A stretch of DNA of 64,000 bases from Cheilinus undulatus (GCF_018320785.1 NC_054886.1:1491177-1555176); one strand, 5' to 3'. Positions 1-12,470 are shown, counted from the stretch's first letter. Notes: generated from the letters alone by a model not told the origin. Translations and numbers: made by a program.

Positions 1-1999
1 AGCACTACGGATCTTTCACTTTTTCTATAGTGTTGTGGCGCCTGTGGACAAAAGCGGTAGTGCTTTACCAGAAGGAACACTCAATTACCCATGAGCACCA
101 GCACGTACTGTCGTAAAGATCTTAATCTCCTGGTCGCGTGCATTTGTTTTGGAAGTGAATGAAAGAAGACAGGACTTACTCTTAAAACTACTCTTCTGTC
201 TTTAGCAGCTGTTTGCAGGATGGATAGTGAAGAAGTAATGTATTTATTTTTGGCTAAATGACGATGTTGAAAATCACTAAGTTCAAATTGGTTTTATTAC
301 CGTGAAGTCGCCCCCGGCCCCCGTCCTGTTTCAGCAAGATAGTGAATAAACTGATGACGAGATGGCCCTTAGTGATACGAAAAGACACACAACAAACTCA
401 AGAGTACTGTATATAGATGGTAAGCAATCAACATCAGCAATAACAGGGCCAAATCAGCATTGGTCAGACATCCCCCCTTGTCTTTCAGCTCACGCCAGTG
501 AGTGAACGCCGGGCCAATGTTTATTCTTGTCCGGGCATTTATCTTGTTACTCTCCTGCTTTCTTTTTTTTTTTTTTTGTCTCCTCTGATAAAACTTTTTT
601 CTTTGGGTTTTTCGCTGCTTCCGCCATGATAACAACTCTATGTTTAGCTTTCACCTCGACTTCCGTCTTTTCAACGAATCGGGAAGGAGGGGGAAGTGAC
701 ATATGCCGTAAAGCAGTCAAAGCTGTAGAAATTTGTAGTTTCTTAGTGTGGAAAGGTTCCTACCATCCACCTCGAAGTTACATTGTGCCAGTGAAGGCGG
801 TACAGACCCCCCCAGACCATGACAGAGGTGTCATTCAACCTGTTGTAAGGTGATGTACCATCACAGTGACTCTAGAAATATTAGGGTGGAAAAACTATAT
901 AGTGCTGCTTTAAGTACTGTCAGTAAAATGTTTTTCTTTTCCTTTGTTTTTTTCTTTTTTTTTTTTCATTTTGTTTTAACAGCTGCAGCAACTAGCTCAT
1001 GTTGGACCATAAGGACAGAGTCCATGAAGTTATTCACTGGCTCTTCACAAGTTCTCCAATGGCCTGCTTCAACATGAAGGGGGAGAAGGACAAAACATCC
1101 CTCAAGAATACAAAAACTATCAAGTAATACAAGATGCTGTACTGAATTCACTTGGAGGGAAAAGAAGATGCTGTCTGAACACATGCAGCAACATCTAAAC
1201 GTGATTCAGCGAAAAGAGGGGATGGAGTCATGCAATTTAATAACAGCAACTGAGGACTTCATAAGGACACATGCTTCAAAGCATTTAAAGCATGCACCAC
1301 AAAGAAGTGGAGGAGGGAGGTTCACAGACTGTTGTGAATTCTCTCATGCTGTCAGAATGGCGGCATCTGGTGGCCAATAATGGTACAGCTCAGACAGGAG
1401 TAATAATTGCTGACAGGTGTGTCAGGCACACAGGTGTGCCTGCAGCCAGCATTTAAAGTCATCACAGTCAGGCAGTGGTCTCTCTGATCTCCATCCACTT
1501 CTTCTATTCATCCTTGAGAATGTAAGACTGTTTCTTTGTTTTACTGCATTTTCTTTACAATTTTATGTTAATTATACAAATTGGAACTTGATTGTTTGAC
1601 TTAAAGCTTATGTTAACCTGTTACTTTGTTTTTGTTGACACAGAAACCATGGTTTGGATGGAAAATAAAACCTCAAAAGTGCTTCAATTGTCATCGGCTC
1701 TTTAATTTGAGACACTTTAGGTGGTCAGCTCTTTAACAAGAACCTAACAAGTTTTAATAGTCACTCAGGACTGATTTTTTGATTTTCATTAGGGGAATCT
1801 GGTCAGCCCTTTACTTTTTCTGTGTTCAGTTGGATTTTTACCTCAGTGTTCACACTTTAATGTTTATTATTTTATATTTTTATCCTTATTTGTGGTACAG
1901 ACCAAAGATAAGGTCATTTTATTTATTGTATTTTGCTACTATTGTTTTTACAAACTTAACTGCGGGTTACGCTCACTACTGTTTAGTAGTAGTGATAGT
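1..1999. other. Unassigned non-coding stretch at the left edge
   Basis: No convincing exon, RNA gene or named repeat was recognised here. The open frames are short, overlap each other on both strands and are rich in homopolymer T tracts (around 566-580 and 945-970), so I read them as chance frames. A stretch near 1,400-1,450 has short inverted CACACAGGTGTG-like sequence, and an AATAAA lies near 1,663. This could be old transposon debris or the flank of a gene outside the window. Confidence 0.4.
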
Positions 2000-2400
2000 A
2001 CTTCTCTGAGGCTGCTCCCTTCCCCCAGGTGCGCTGAGGGTGATTGGACACACCTGTCTCTGCTCTGCAATCAAGCCTGCAGAGACTTACCTCAGCTCCA
2101 CAGTATTGCCAGCTACTCACCAGTGGTAACCTCAGCTCTTAGGCTCTCTCTCATTTGTTGTGATTTCTTGTTGATGATTACTTCAAGTGCTTTGTTTGAC
2201 CTCGCCACTAATCGTGCTTCTTCTCCTTTTTTCCAGTGCCTCTCTCCATGCCTCACCACAGCCCAGCCACAGCACTCTCACTCCGGAGCCCTCACTACCC
2301 CCTAAAAGTGCAACCCCCTCCCTTTATTGAAATTGTTAACCAATAAAAACCAATAATCTGTTAAACTTTGTCATTCTGGTCTGCATTTTGGGTTCACTAC
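2000..2400 (+). repeat. Possible solo LTR-like fragment
   Basis: The segment has the texture of a fish Ty3/gypsy LTR: a CACACCTG-rich stretch at 2,048-2,080, a pyrimidine-rich middle, an AATAAA at about 2,343, then a T/G-rich tail ending near 2,400. No paired LTR, target duplication or internal region was found beside it, so the assignment rests on resemblance alone. It could equally be an unrelated 3' UTR. Confidence 0.25.
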
Positions 2401-2693
2401 TCCTCCGACTTCAGTCAGTTTAAATCTGATGTAGAAAAGATGTCCACAAATACCACATTTGGACAACAATTAATTCCTATATGGAGGTACTCTGGGTGTC
2501 ATTAATGGATGTTCACTAGACATCGGGGGAAAAAGACGTCTGGAGTAACAGTCTGCACCTTCAGGAGACCAAAATTAGACGTTCAAAAATGGCGCTGAAA
2601 AGACGTTGTTTGAACGTGTCTTTGCGCAGTGGGTATAAGCACATTTATGTAACTGTATAGGTCATGTATCAATGATGCTTTTAAATTATGATG

Positions 2694-3102
2694 CAGTGCC
2701 GTGAAAAAGTATTTGCCCCCTTTCTGATTCCTGATTTTTTTTGGCATATTTATCACACCTAAATGTTTCAGATCATTGAACTAATTTTAATATCTCACAT
2801 AGACAACCCAAGTAAATACAAAATGCAATTTCTGAATGATGATTTTATTTATTAAGGGAAAAAAAAAATTCAAACCTATCTGGCCCTGTGGGAAAAACTA
2901 ATTGCCCCCCTTGTTAAATCATGAGTTAACTGTGATTAACCACAGTTCTTGGCTACAAGATCTCAGAAAGAAACACATCATGCCACGATCCAAAGAAATT
3001 ACAGAACAAATGAGAAACAAAGTGATTGAAATCTATCAGTCTGGAAAAGGTTACAAAGACATTTCCAATCAGAGAGGGGGCACATAATTTTTGACAGCAC
3101 TG
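2694..3102 (+). mobile_element. Internally deleted Tc1/mariner-like transposon
   Basis: The ends form inverted repeats: the left starts CAGTGCCGTGAAAAAGTATT and the reverse complement of the right starts CAGTGCTGTCAAAAATTATG, both followed by a TGCCCCCT-type block as in fish Tc1 elements. Inside, positions 2,980-3,087 encode the start of a Tc1 transposase (MPRSKEITEQMRNKVIEIYQ, then SGKGYKDIS), the first helix-turn-helix of the DNA-binding region. The frame then runs directly into the right inverted repeat, so the rest of the binding domain and the whole DDE domain are deleted. It is non-autonomous. TA follows on the right; the left flank no longer shows a clean TA. Confidence 0.85.
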
Positions 3103-3115
3103 TATCTAATTAATT

Positions 3116-3159
3116 AGGGTCCTTGCCCTTCTAGCAGGAGCTAGAAGGGCAAGGACCCT
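3116..3159. repeat. Perfect 20-bp-arm hairpin at a repeat terminus
   Basis: Positions 3,116-3,135 and 3,140-3,159 are exact reverse complements (AGGGTCCTTGCCCTTCTAGC and its partner) separated by the 4-nt spacer AGGA. It marks the left edge of the repeat that extends to about 4,515. Confidence 0.9.
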
Positions 3160-4125
3160 ATTGTTATTCGTCCGTTTCTTTCTTCTTCTTCTTCTTATTC
3201 CCTTGTCTCTTTGAACCTTAATTTGACCCCTAAACACGCTCAAAAACTCACCAAAATCGGCACACACCTCAGAATCGGCGAAAAATTTGATAAAATGACA
3301 AAAAAAACCTAAATGCTAAAATGTGCTCTCTAGCGCCACCTAGGCACACTAAAACGGCCCTCACGGGCAGTAGGAATGTCGTAGAGAGATCAAACCAACA
3401 TTGAAACGTTCGTCTCATCGAGACCCACAAATCACGCACTGACACCCCTAACCTATCTCAAACAGGAAGCCGGCAATTTGCCTTTCAAAATAAAATTTTC
3501 CAGGAAAAAAGGGCTCCGAACAAAATGTAAAGGCTCATAGACCGTAAATCCTATCAGCTTGAACCTCGCAGAGAAGACACATTAGGCCATGCTGATCAAA
3601 AGTTCTGAAGGAATTTGTTGTTTCTCAAACAGTTTCCGAATTACAAGCCCTCAAAGTTGGTCAACCCCAAAGAAGTCCTCCCTGCTGCTCCCATTCAAAT
3701 GAATGGAGTGGTGGAAATTCTGATCCGCATAAGCTGTGGCAGTTGGGCCTCTACACAAAAAACCAAAGGTCCTACAGCTTTAAAAATGACATGGATGGAT
3801 TCCTGAAAAAAATTTACTACAAAAATATCTTACTTTTAGAGAGATTTGGTCGAAATTGTGGCATCTGTGAGGTGAGATTCAAAAAGATTTCAGTCAATTT
3901 CACTCCTGATCAAGAGAGCAGTAAGTGATGATGTCATCCACTGATTGACAGATGAAAGCACCCGGAATGCAGGCATTAGTTACCATGGCAACCAGGGGGA
4001 GCCCCTTAATGAGCTCTGATCACGCACATACGGCGCTGTTCCAATAAAGCAGCCCATTTAAACAATGCTGTAATGGGATGGTGAAATTGTGGGTGGCTTC
4101 TCATCCACGTACAGTCCCCCATAAA

Positions 4126-4153
4126 GTCTTTGGCGACATCAGTCGCCAAAGAC
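4126..4153. repeat. Perfect 12-bp-arm hairpin
   Basis: GTCTTTGGCGAC at 4,126-4,137 and its exact reverse complement at 4,142-4,153 flank the 4-nt spacer ATCA. Like the hairpin at 3,116-3,159 it is perfect with a 4-nt loop, inside the same repeat. Confidence 0.85.
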
Positions 4154-4719
4154 AGCCACACATATATCCCATATGAAGTGAATGGGAGAGATGGTGCATT
4201 TGTGTGTGTGTTAGCGCACGAAGCGCGCATGAGTGTGTGTTTGTGTGTCTTACAGATGAAGGTTTTTTGAACATTACAATAAGCTTACTGTGCAGCTGGT
4301 CATGTGACTCACCGAAGGCGGGAAAATGGAATGTGTAATACACACCCGTTATAAAGTCTGACGCTCCTGACAGAGCTGCAGGTACACACCTCAGTCTAGC
4401 TTTGAGCAGGTCAAAGGGTCAAAAAGGGATGAAACCCTCAAAGTGGAGGTCAAACGGGCATGAGGGACGTGCGACAGACCGAGGACCCGTCCAATGCTGC
4501 TTGCAGCTTTAATTTTATATTTAAAGTTGTCTGTTTTTATACATTTTTTACAATCAGAAAAACAAACAAAGTTTGAATTATTTTTTAAAAATCTAAGTAG
4601 TTTTGTTTTCAGTGATTTAATACATAATGATCTATCTACAAGATGTGGATGTAGGGCATGAACCATGTTACTTATAAATACAGCATCATAAAATCCTCTG
4701 TTAAGAGCACTGGCTAAAG

Positions 4720-5811
4720 CCATCAAAGTCCAGCTAACTACTGTATCTGTGCTGTAGAGACCTGAAGGAAGGAATTCATGGTCTGGACCTCTGATCTGAT
4801 CACCACAGTGTGGAAAATGGAAAACAAAGACTTTAAATGAATATGTAAAATCTTGGATAAATCTAATATGAATACTCAAGTAAATCTACTATATGAATAT
4901 AGATTAAAGGAAATTAAAGTGAATGTCCTCGTTCAAATCTTTATTAAATCAGTTCTCAGGAGTTTATTTGTTTACAAAACTTAATGCAAAATTACTCGAC
5001 ATAAATTTAATGAAAGTGCAAATGCAGAAAATATAAAACTTCACCAAAAAAGCCAAAAATAAACAATACAATTTAAAAAATTCTGAGATAAAGAATGATG
5101 ACAGCATGCAATGGCAACATTGTTCTTGAAATGTAAAGCCAATAATCATCTCCTTTGAATTAAACTGATTTGATCAAGATTTAATTTAATCCAAATCTGT
5201 CATGTATAAATGTTAAATTCATCAAATGTAAAAGAAAGATTTTCACAGAATAACACATGAAGAGATTAACAAATCTGTAATGTTGGTGCATGCAGACTTT
5301 TAAGATGATTGTAACAAATATGTATTTTAATATTTTTAGGAGTAATATCAAGAAAAATTGCCTCTAAATGTTGAGTAAGAAATTACAGAAGAGAAAAAAA
5401 GAACATTGTGTACTATTTCAACAACATGTTTTATGCTTTTTATACTTAAGACCCATAACAAACAGTAAAAGAGTATTTTAATGTCTTCATTCATGTTCAA
5501 AGATACTGTTCTGAATAATGACAGTCAAACACAGTCTACAGTCTACACATGTGCATGGACCCCCCAAAAGTCCTGATCGACCCAAACATTGAGTCAAAAA
5601 GTCAGGCTCTACTACTGCAATGTTTTCTTTAATTTTATTTTCCATACTTGGGCCTTGTTGGTGACTGATAATATTTTTAGCTTTCTATTTCCATAAACAA
5701 TACTTCAGTGCCATGACTGTCCCCTACTTTCACATAGAAGTCTCAAAATCCATGAAAGAAAGATGTACATCTCTGAGCACTGAATGTAAGAGGGGAAGTG
5801 TTCTGAGTGTC
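4720..5811 (-). other. 3' UTR and 3' flank of GVIN gene A
   Basis: This is the sequence downstream of the stop codon of gene A. It is shared with copy B (about 29,433-30,591), and a diverged inverted copy is at 58,240-58,870. On the minus strand an AATAAA lies at 4,940-4,945 and is kept in copy B at 29,649-29,654, so it is a candidate poly(A) signal. The 162-codon open frame across 4,391-4,879 is not preserved in copy B and is not treated as coding. Confidence 0.6.
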
Positions 5812-8800
5812 TTATTTGACATTGAATGACTTTTTCAGACTCTCCTCAGCAAGTTCTGGTGTGATATCTTTCCAAGTGTCTGGAATATCAGCCGGCTTTG
5901 CTTTGTATGCTTCAGCAAACTTTCTGTTGAACCTGTTCAGTACATATTTCCAGTAGTCTGAAGCCTGAAGGCTGTTATCTGGAGCAATCCGCCAGTCAGG
6001 AAAAATCTTGGCGTACTCCTTGTAAGGGTGAAATTCACCATTTGTGGCTTCACAGCGAAATGTACCTTTACCGCTCACTGAGGATGAGCATATGTCAATG
6101 GAAAGTTTTTCTGTCCATAATGACCTGTAGCTGCCCAGACCCTGTGATCGATGCATTGAAGTTTGGTGCTCCTTATGCTCAGTTCCTCCAGCCTCACAGG
6201 GTGCTTTGCAGAATGGACACTGTTTGCTACATCCAATGACTCTTTTGAAAAGCTCGTTCTCAGGCTTCACATGAAGATTTGAGAGCTTGGTTTTGATGTT
6301 AGTCTTTTTAAACTGCTTTCTAAGAGCTTCTTCCATGTCCTTCACAGACACAGTGAGCCACTGAGCAAACTGTTCCTGGTTGATGTTGTTCAGGATCATG
6401 AAAGGACCGAGAGCATCATCAGAGATGACCAGTTTATCACCAAGTTCCTGACGGATATTTTGAATCACTTCCTGCAGGTTGCCACTTTCTTTTGCCTGAG
6501 CCGAGTGTATCGCATCATTTATGCTTCTGATACTTGACCTGAGATGCCGCTCCTCAAACTCTGATATTTTATCAGACTCATTGGTCAAGAGTTTAAACAT
6601 TTCATCATGGATCCATCTCTTCACATACTGCTCATATGAGTAGATGTAGCTGTGGTAGTCTTCAAATTTGTCCTTTGAAAGCAGATCCAGTAAGACTGAG
6701 TACTGGAAGAACATTCGTGTGCTGAACTGGAACTTTGTCATCATTTCTCCAGTGATATCAGGACCCAATGAACGGTTGATAAAGTTAACAACAGCCGGTC
6801 TCAGGCAGTGCTCTGTGAACTCTTTTGCCTTCTTCTGGCTCTGGTCTAGTTCAGAGAACTCATCCTTGAAGTTAGCACGGAACCTCTCTTTGTTTTGATT
6901 GAGACATCTGGAGGGATCATTCCTTTGAATGAAATCTTCATGCATTTTCTGAAACTTTCTAGCTGCATTTGCACAGATGTGCTGTTTCAGAGAAACCTCA
7001 AAGCCTATCTCTATCTTCACATCCTTGTGGTTTTTCAGTCCCTCATCGATCAGGTGAAGGATCTCCTGGATGAAAGTGTTGTGGTAGTTGTTCTTTCTTT
7101 CCACTTTTTCTTTCACAAAGTGTGTGCAATCAGTTATGATACCTTCAGCTACTTTTTGTAGCATCATTATATGGTCTTCAATGCTCAAAAATTTGCTGAC
7201 TCTGTGCATAAATTGCTTGAAAAGTCCATCAACTGTGTATTTGAAAGGCGTCCATCCACAAACCCGCAGCCTTTTTTGACTTAACAATTCACTTGCAAGA
7301 CTTCCTTTGTGTTTTAGATTTTCTCTTAGGCAGAGGGCTACATTTCCCATGACATCCATGGTCTTTTGTTTGTAAAGCTTTTGTTCCCTCAACATTATAT
7401 TCCACATCTTGTCAAATTCTTCATCTAACTCTTCCTCTGTCATGTCCACTTTTTTCTTTCTGCATTCTTCGATCAATGCTCTCACTCTCTCTTCTAATTC
7501 TTTTGTGTGGTTCGCCTTGATTTTGTCAAGTTCTGTCATTCCCTTTCTGGTGTCTGCTGCAACTGTGAGTTGGTTGTATACAGAGCTTTCCATTTCTCTA
7601 TGAAGGCTCCTTGCACTGTTTGCAAAGTCCTCTCTGTATGCCTCAACAAATTTGACATGACCCTCAGTTTGCTTGAAGTACTTCTTCAGATTTTCAAGAA
7701 GCTTTGTCTCCCATTCAGACAGCACTGTGCATGCTTCACTTTTCAAATTGGTGAGTAGTTGTCCAATGTCAGACACCTCAGCTTTCACTCTGCCAAAGTT
7801 AGAAATCTTGGTTTCTGCCGTTTTTGTCCATGAGTACATGTCTTTTCTGAACTCCCATTCCCATTTATTGAATTCTGTGCAGAGTCTCATGTATGCCTCA
7901 GCCACCAGGCTGTTTCTGAAGCTGAAGATGAAGTTCTCATGTTTGACAGCGTTCCACAGGCTTGTTATCCACTCTGTAAACTCCAGGAGATTGTTGGAAG
8001 AAGACTCACACTTTCCCAGGACTTTAAGGATGTTTTTCTTGAGCTCATAAGTGACCTCACTGTACCCTGCATTAACTGGTGCCATTGGTGGGCTCCCATT
8101 CCAGAGTCCTGGGACGTAGCAGTTCCCAGTGTCTGGACTGTACTTCATCACATCAGTGAAGCTCTTGTACTCCTCCTTGTTCTCCATTTTGGCAGCTGCC
8201 TGGGTCATCTCATTTAACTGTTCCAGGAGCAGTTCTCTTTCTCGTAAGTTCTTCTCAGGGGCTGATACATCTGCCACGTTCTGGTGAACAAACTGACATC
8301 TGGGTTTTTTGCCCACAGATTTCATTCTGAGAAAGGCGTGCACAACTATCTGCAGGATGTCCTTCATTTCTGTGGAGTTCTCCATTGCAATGTTGATGAT
8401 AGTGATGTCACTCAAGCCCACAACAAGTGTTGCCAGCTCATTGTCATGCTCATAGCTGTTGTCTAGTTTTGAAAGCTCTGGTGACTTTAAGCCCTCAGTG
8501 TCAATGATCACCAAGAAGTCACAGTTGAGTTCTTGTTTGATGTCTTCATTGACTTTGATGAGCAACATGAAGGCACCTCTGGTGCATCGACCACTGCTGA
8601 CTGCAAACTGTACTCCAAACATGGTGTTGAGGAGAGTAGACTTCCCTGTACTCTGAACTCCAAGAACTGTGACCACCAGTATCTTGCTCTGAGGAGACAC
8701 CAAGTCATTGAGCTGAGTCAGAACATCAGTTACCCATCTGAGAGGAATGTTTGAAGCATCACCATCTACAAGCTCAAGAGGAAATCCATCAAGCAACAAC

Positions 8801-10490
8801 TCTGCACACAGTCTGGGCAGATGAGCTAACTGTTGACGTGATGGGTTTGTTTCTGGGAGAGAAACTGAGGCTTCATAGATCTGACCCATTTCACGGAAGA
8901 AGTGTTCAATCCCAAGTGAGCTGTTGGAGAGTTGTTGGTCGATTTTTTTGATTTCATCTTTGTTTTCAGGACTTTTGTTTTTGTTTTTGTAAGCCTCTCT
9001 GAGGCCAGAAAGTTTCACTCGAGACAGATTATCAAGGGTCATTCTCATCCATTTCAGGAAATAACATCTCTCAATACCTGGTCTTGATATTGCATTGATG
9101 AAACATGTCATGGCAATAGACATATCGTAAGTGTTCTGTTGTGCCCGAAGTTTTGCTTGCTCTTTCCGAAGATCACTTTTGTACTTTTCTATGTTTTCTG
9201 ACCCAACTTTTCGAAGCCGGAACATTTCCTTCTCATTGCTGGTCAGTTTCTTCCATATTTCTCCCTGCAATGGTAGCTGATCTTCTTTGTATTTCTGGAT
9301 ATCTTGAATTTGTGCAGTGATGGCATCTGCATTTTTCTTTGCTGTCTGACACTCTTGACAGTCTTCATCAACCCAGATTCCCAGTTCATGGGCAATGTCA
9401 ACCATCATTTCAATGGGCATCTTTTTCTCTGAGTTCTCCACCACATTGTTGACTGTTTTACATAGATTTTCAATAAAGTCTGCATCATTCATTTGCTTGG
9501 TCTTCAAAAGGATGTTGTTTTTTGTCAGTTTCAGCTTGTTTGCCACCTTCTTCAGAGCATCCATACTGAATTGCTGGCTCTGATGGTTTCCCACCAGGAA
9601 GATCTGTGCCTTGTGGTTTTGGTTTGTGAGCAGGTTGCACTCAGGGTCCAGATTGTCAAAGAACACAAAAACTGCTGCAGATGTTTGACACAGAAAAGAA
9701 AACTGTGTCTCAAATGAAGCAATGTCTCCACGAAGGTTAGCTACAGCTACTGGCTCACTGAAAACATCCATGTTTTTGTTTCCACAGGGTAGATACCAGG
9801 TAACTTCAGTCAGTCCATTGGATATTTGTCTGGGAGAGTCCCCATTTTCCATGTTACGGTGAACAAATGTATCATGGTACTGCTGAGGATTACTCAGAAG
9901 CTTGTTGAGGATCTCTGACTTGGACATGGAGCACTCACCCAGTCTCACAAAGGAAACCATTGGAAGTTTAGAGACAACAATCCTGTCTTCAATAAAGCCC
10001 TTGGATTCTGAAAGTGATGAAGGTCTGTACTTTTTTACTATGTCTCTCATGGCCCAAAGCATTAGTGTGCACTGCTCTGTGTTACAATTAGGAAGCAGCA
10101 GGGGCACAGAAAACTGACACATGGACATTTTGAGGGCCATTTCTTGTTGTACAAAACCATCAGAACACAGAAAGAGAGCTGTGATTATGTCAAGAGGGTT
10201 CAGCTTGTCACCTGACTGCAGAGCACCAAAAAGATCTTCAAAATCTAATTCTGTTCCTTCTGATTCAGCATCACAGGCAGATTCACATTCAGATGTAAAC
10301 TTTACATTTCTAGCTCTCACATTAACCATCATCAGTTTCTTTAGAAAATACCATGGAAGATCTGAATTACAGCTGGTGGGTTCATCAGTGATGGTCTTCT
10401 TATTGATCTGGAGTATTTTGCTCAGGGATAGCTTCTCCTTGAAGTGATGCTCCATTCCCAGATCCTCCAACAGGCTCTCCATTTGTCTCT
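5812..10490 (-). CDS. gvin1-like: Interferon-induced very large GTPase (GVIN/VLIG), giant 3' exon of gene A
   Basis: A single exon of about 1,559 codons encodes a cytosolic/nuclear interferon-inducible very large GTPase. Residue numbers count from the open frame beginning at 10,506. An N-terminal helical region (about 1-560) ends in the family signature GFPLELVDGD near 572. The GTPase core follows: P-loop GVQSTGKST at 616-624 (Lys622), G3 motif DTEG at 669-672 and the family's HQNV motif near 740 in place of a classical NKxD. A long charged, coiled-coil-like helical region runs to about 1,400. The C-terminal module has CPFC at 1,430-1,433, then C, HKEH and HR residues that look zinc-binding, and ends with WKDITPELAEESL. 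The frame has no break. The exon probably starts at 10,490 after a TTTTATTCCGCAG acceptor (phase 1) rather than at the in-frame ATG at 10,506, which lies in the acceptor tract. Mammalian members are longer (about 2,400 residues). Family identity is firm; the exact role, beyond cell-autonomous interferon-response GTPase, is not established by sequence. Confidence 0.93.
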
Positions 10491-11193
10491 CTGCGGAATA
10501 AAACATGTTTGTTCAATCAACATGTTTGTTTAACTGTATATTCTCACACAAAAAGACATTAAAGAAGGCAAAAGAAGACATTCAAGTCCTACATAGCTTA
10601 GATTGGGTATGGATATTTTGTAGTAGTGAGTAAAGCTATTAAGCTGTTTTAGGACGACATACAGGTTGTCTTGACTCAGCAGGCCCGGTTCAGTATGGTA
10701 CGGCACGGTTCTTCCTCCTTTTTTGTTTTTTGTTTCGCATTTCCATTAAAGTGGAAAGTTGGATCGGGTCCCAAAAAACTAACCCGTACCATCCAACTTC
10801 GGCACCCTTCCATAGGGGTGCCAAACTTATCAGAACATCATCAGGTATTCAGCGAGACCATGGTATACAAACTGTTACAGCATTAGGTTCTCTTCATGAA
10901 AAATTCCTGGAAATAATTTTAGTATTTAACCAAAAAGAAATCATGTAAATTTACAAAGTCTTATTTCATGTGTGACAAAATACTGATGGACTTGACAGTT
11001 TTGTTAGTCTTTCTCATTAAATTAGCCGTGTTAATTAGCAATCACATGACTATGTGTACAGCTGTAAAACATAAGCTGTTGTCCTTGGATGCCTTGTCAC
11101 CTTGGATATTATTTTACCATCTGGTTGATCTGCTGAAATTTAGGGTCTTAATTTTCCTAAAGGAAGGAGTATACAGTTGTGTTTAGGGCTAGA
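10491..11193 (-). other. Intron of gene A, left part
   Basis: The first 140 bp belong to the segmental duplication. Positions about 10,680-10,840 carry GGTACGGCACGG and CCCGTACC-type inverted sequence, as in short non-autonomous hAT-like repeats of fish, but the ends could not be fixed. No exon is seen. Confidence 0.4.
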
Positions 11194-11806
11194 CTTCTTA
11201 AGGCACCTCACAATTTGATTTGATTATACTTCAGAGGGCTACAATTTGATTCTAAATCGATTATTGATGTATTTTGAAGCATGTTTTCTCAACAACAAAT
11301 CTGTTGTTCTCACTGTGTCCACTGACTTTATACAAAAATATATATTTGTAGTTAGAAAAAAAGACATAAATTTACATCCATTATGCTTTATTAAACTAAT
11401 GGAAGACGTGTGTAAACTGGAAAGTTACACTGGCTTTAAAACAAAGGTAGCACTATCCTTTCCTTGTAACATAACTTGAATTACAAACATAAAAATGTCC
11501 TTTTTTACAAACAACTAGTAATCTATGTCTTGCTGTGCAAATATCAATAAAGCATTCAGAAAAAAACAAACATATTTTGCTAGACCAAAATAAAAAATGC
11601 AATTTTTATAGAAAACTATGTAATATAAAATTGTGTAGCAATAATGTAACAATAGCGCTTTCAAATTTAAGTTGTAAACAACTAACATTAGCTTAACAAA
11701 CGACTGCAATTAATCACAAATAGGCCTGCAACAGTTTTCTGGAAAAAAACAAACAAACAGACAAAGTAAATAATGTCCTTTCAAAACAGCTTATAGTGGT
11801 TCATGG

Positions 11807-12470
11807 CTACAGGAACTCAAAAAACTCACAGCAAATGTGCTTAGATTGTGAGTGAAGGGTAAATTTCTTGTGAAAGAACAGGAGCTGATCTACATGTTCA
11901 GGTACAAGTGTGCTCTGCTGTGCAGTGACAATATCTGTAGTAGAAAAGACTCGCTCTGCAGAGACACTGGTTCCTGGAATACACAGATATCTCTTGGCCA
12001 GCTTTGAAATTAGTGGACACACAACTTCAATATGACTCCAACAGGTAAGAGGATCCTCAGAGAGAGGGAGAGATGGAGTGCTTCAGTGCTACAGTACTTT
12101 TTTACTTCCTCCTTAGCTCTTGCATAGGCAGATATGGGCTGTTGACGGACTCCAACATTGGTGAAGCTCTGCACCAGCAGATTCTCCATCAGTGAAGATG
12201 ACAAGACCATTCTTTTGGGAGGATGGCTTTGGAGTTCCTTCTCCTCCTCAGTGGTTGGGGTGGGCTCTTCCCTAACAGCATGTACAGGGTTGTCCCCTTC
12301 TTCAGGGATGCAAGGGATGGCCGTGTCTGTAAAGTACCGTCGAGAAAGGATGGTATATCTCGGCTCCAGCGTATGCAGCAGCACTCGAAAGCCCTGATTC
12401 TCTACAGCCGAGTATATGTAAATCCTGGGCAATAAATGTTGTGATGGACTTGTTGATTTGCTTCACCTTT
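11807..12470 (-). pseudogene. hAT transposase C-terminal fragment (ZBED-like)
   Basis: Two overlapping minus-strand frames (12,432-12,010 and 12,022-11,807) together read as the C-terminal part of a hAT transposase: a stretch with ENQGFRVLLHTLEPRYTILS, an acidic linker, then the dimerisation domain with ISKLAKRYLCIPGTSVSAER and HVDQLLFF. The frame breaks between VEEVKKYC-type sequence and the dimerisation domain (around 12,010-12,100), and further upstream codons to about 12,470 are recognisable but shifted. The BED finger and most of the catalytic region are missing. It is a dead remnant. Confidence 0.8.

Larger units (their letters stand above)
3111..4515. repeat. Non-autonomous interspersed repeat bounded by a hairpin
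   Basis: The block begins with a perfect hairpin (3,116-3,159), continues into a TTC-rich stretch (3,178-3,200) and a region of short lines such as CACCAAAATCGGCACACACC. It appears to end near 4,515 at the motif CAATGCTGCTTGCAGCTTTA. A second perfect hairpin sits inside at 4,126-4,153. No substantial coding frame is present; the frames are short and mutually overlapping. I recognise the texture as a fish repeat but cannot name a family, and the right boundary is an estimate. Confidence 0.5.
4642..10637 (-). repeat. Segmental duplication, copy A
   Basis: This block matches 29,355-35,393 over its full length in the same orientation, including the giant GVIN exon, the 3' flank and about 140 bp of the upstream intron. 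By eye about nine bases in ten agree. The left breakpoint is at GATGTGGATGTAGG: in copy A it is preceded by the flank of the hairpin repeat, in copy B by a truncated Tc1 end. The right breakpoint is near TTTTGTAGTAG(T/C)GAGTA, after which the two sequences diverge. Confidence 0.9.

Noticed and set aside
1892-2305. A 137-codon plus-strand frame.
   Set aside because: Low-complexity Ser/Leu/Cys content in an LTR-like region; no family resemblance.
4391-4879. A 162-codon minus-strand frame in the 3' flank of gene A.
   Set aside because: It is not kept open in copy B (29,355-29,645) nor in the inverted copy at 58.8 kb, and lacks recognisable domains.
6042-10447. Many plus-strand open frames of 60-125 codons opposite gene A, repeated opposite copy B (30,872-34,467).
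   Set aside because: They are antisense shadows of a long, codon-biased exon; they start and stop at scattered places and lack domains.
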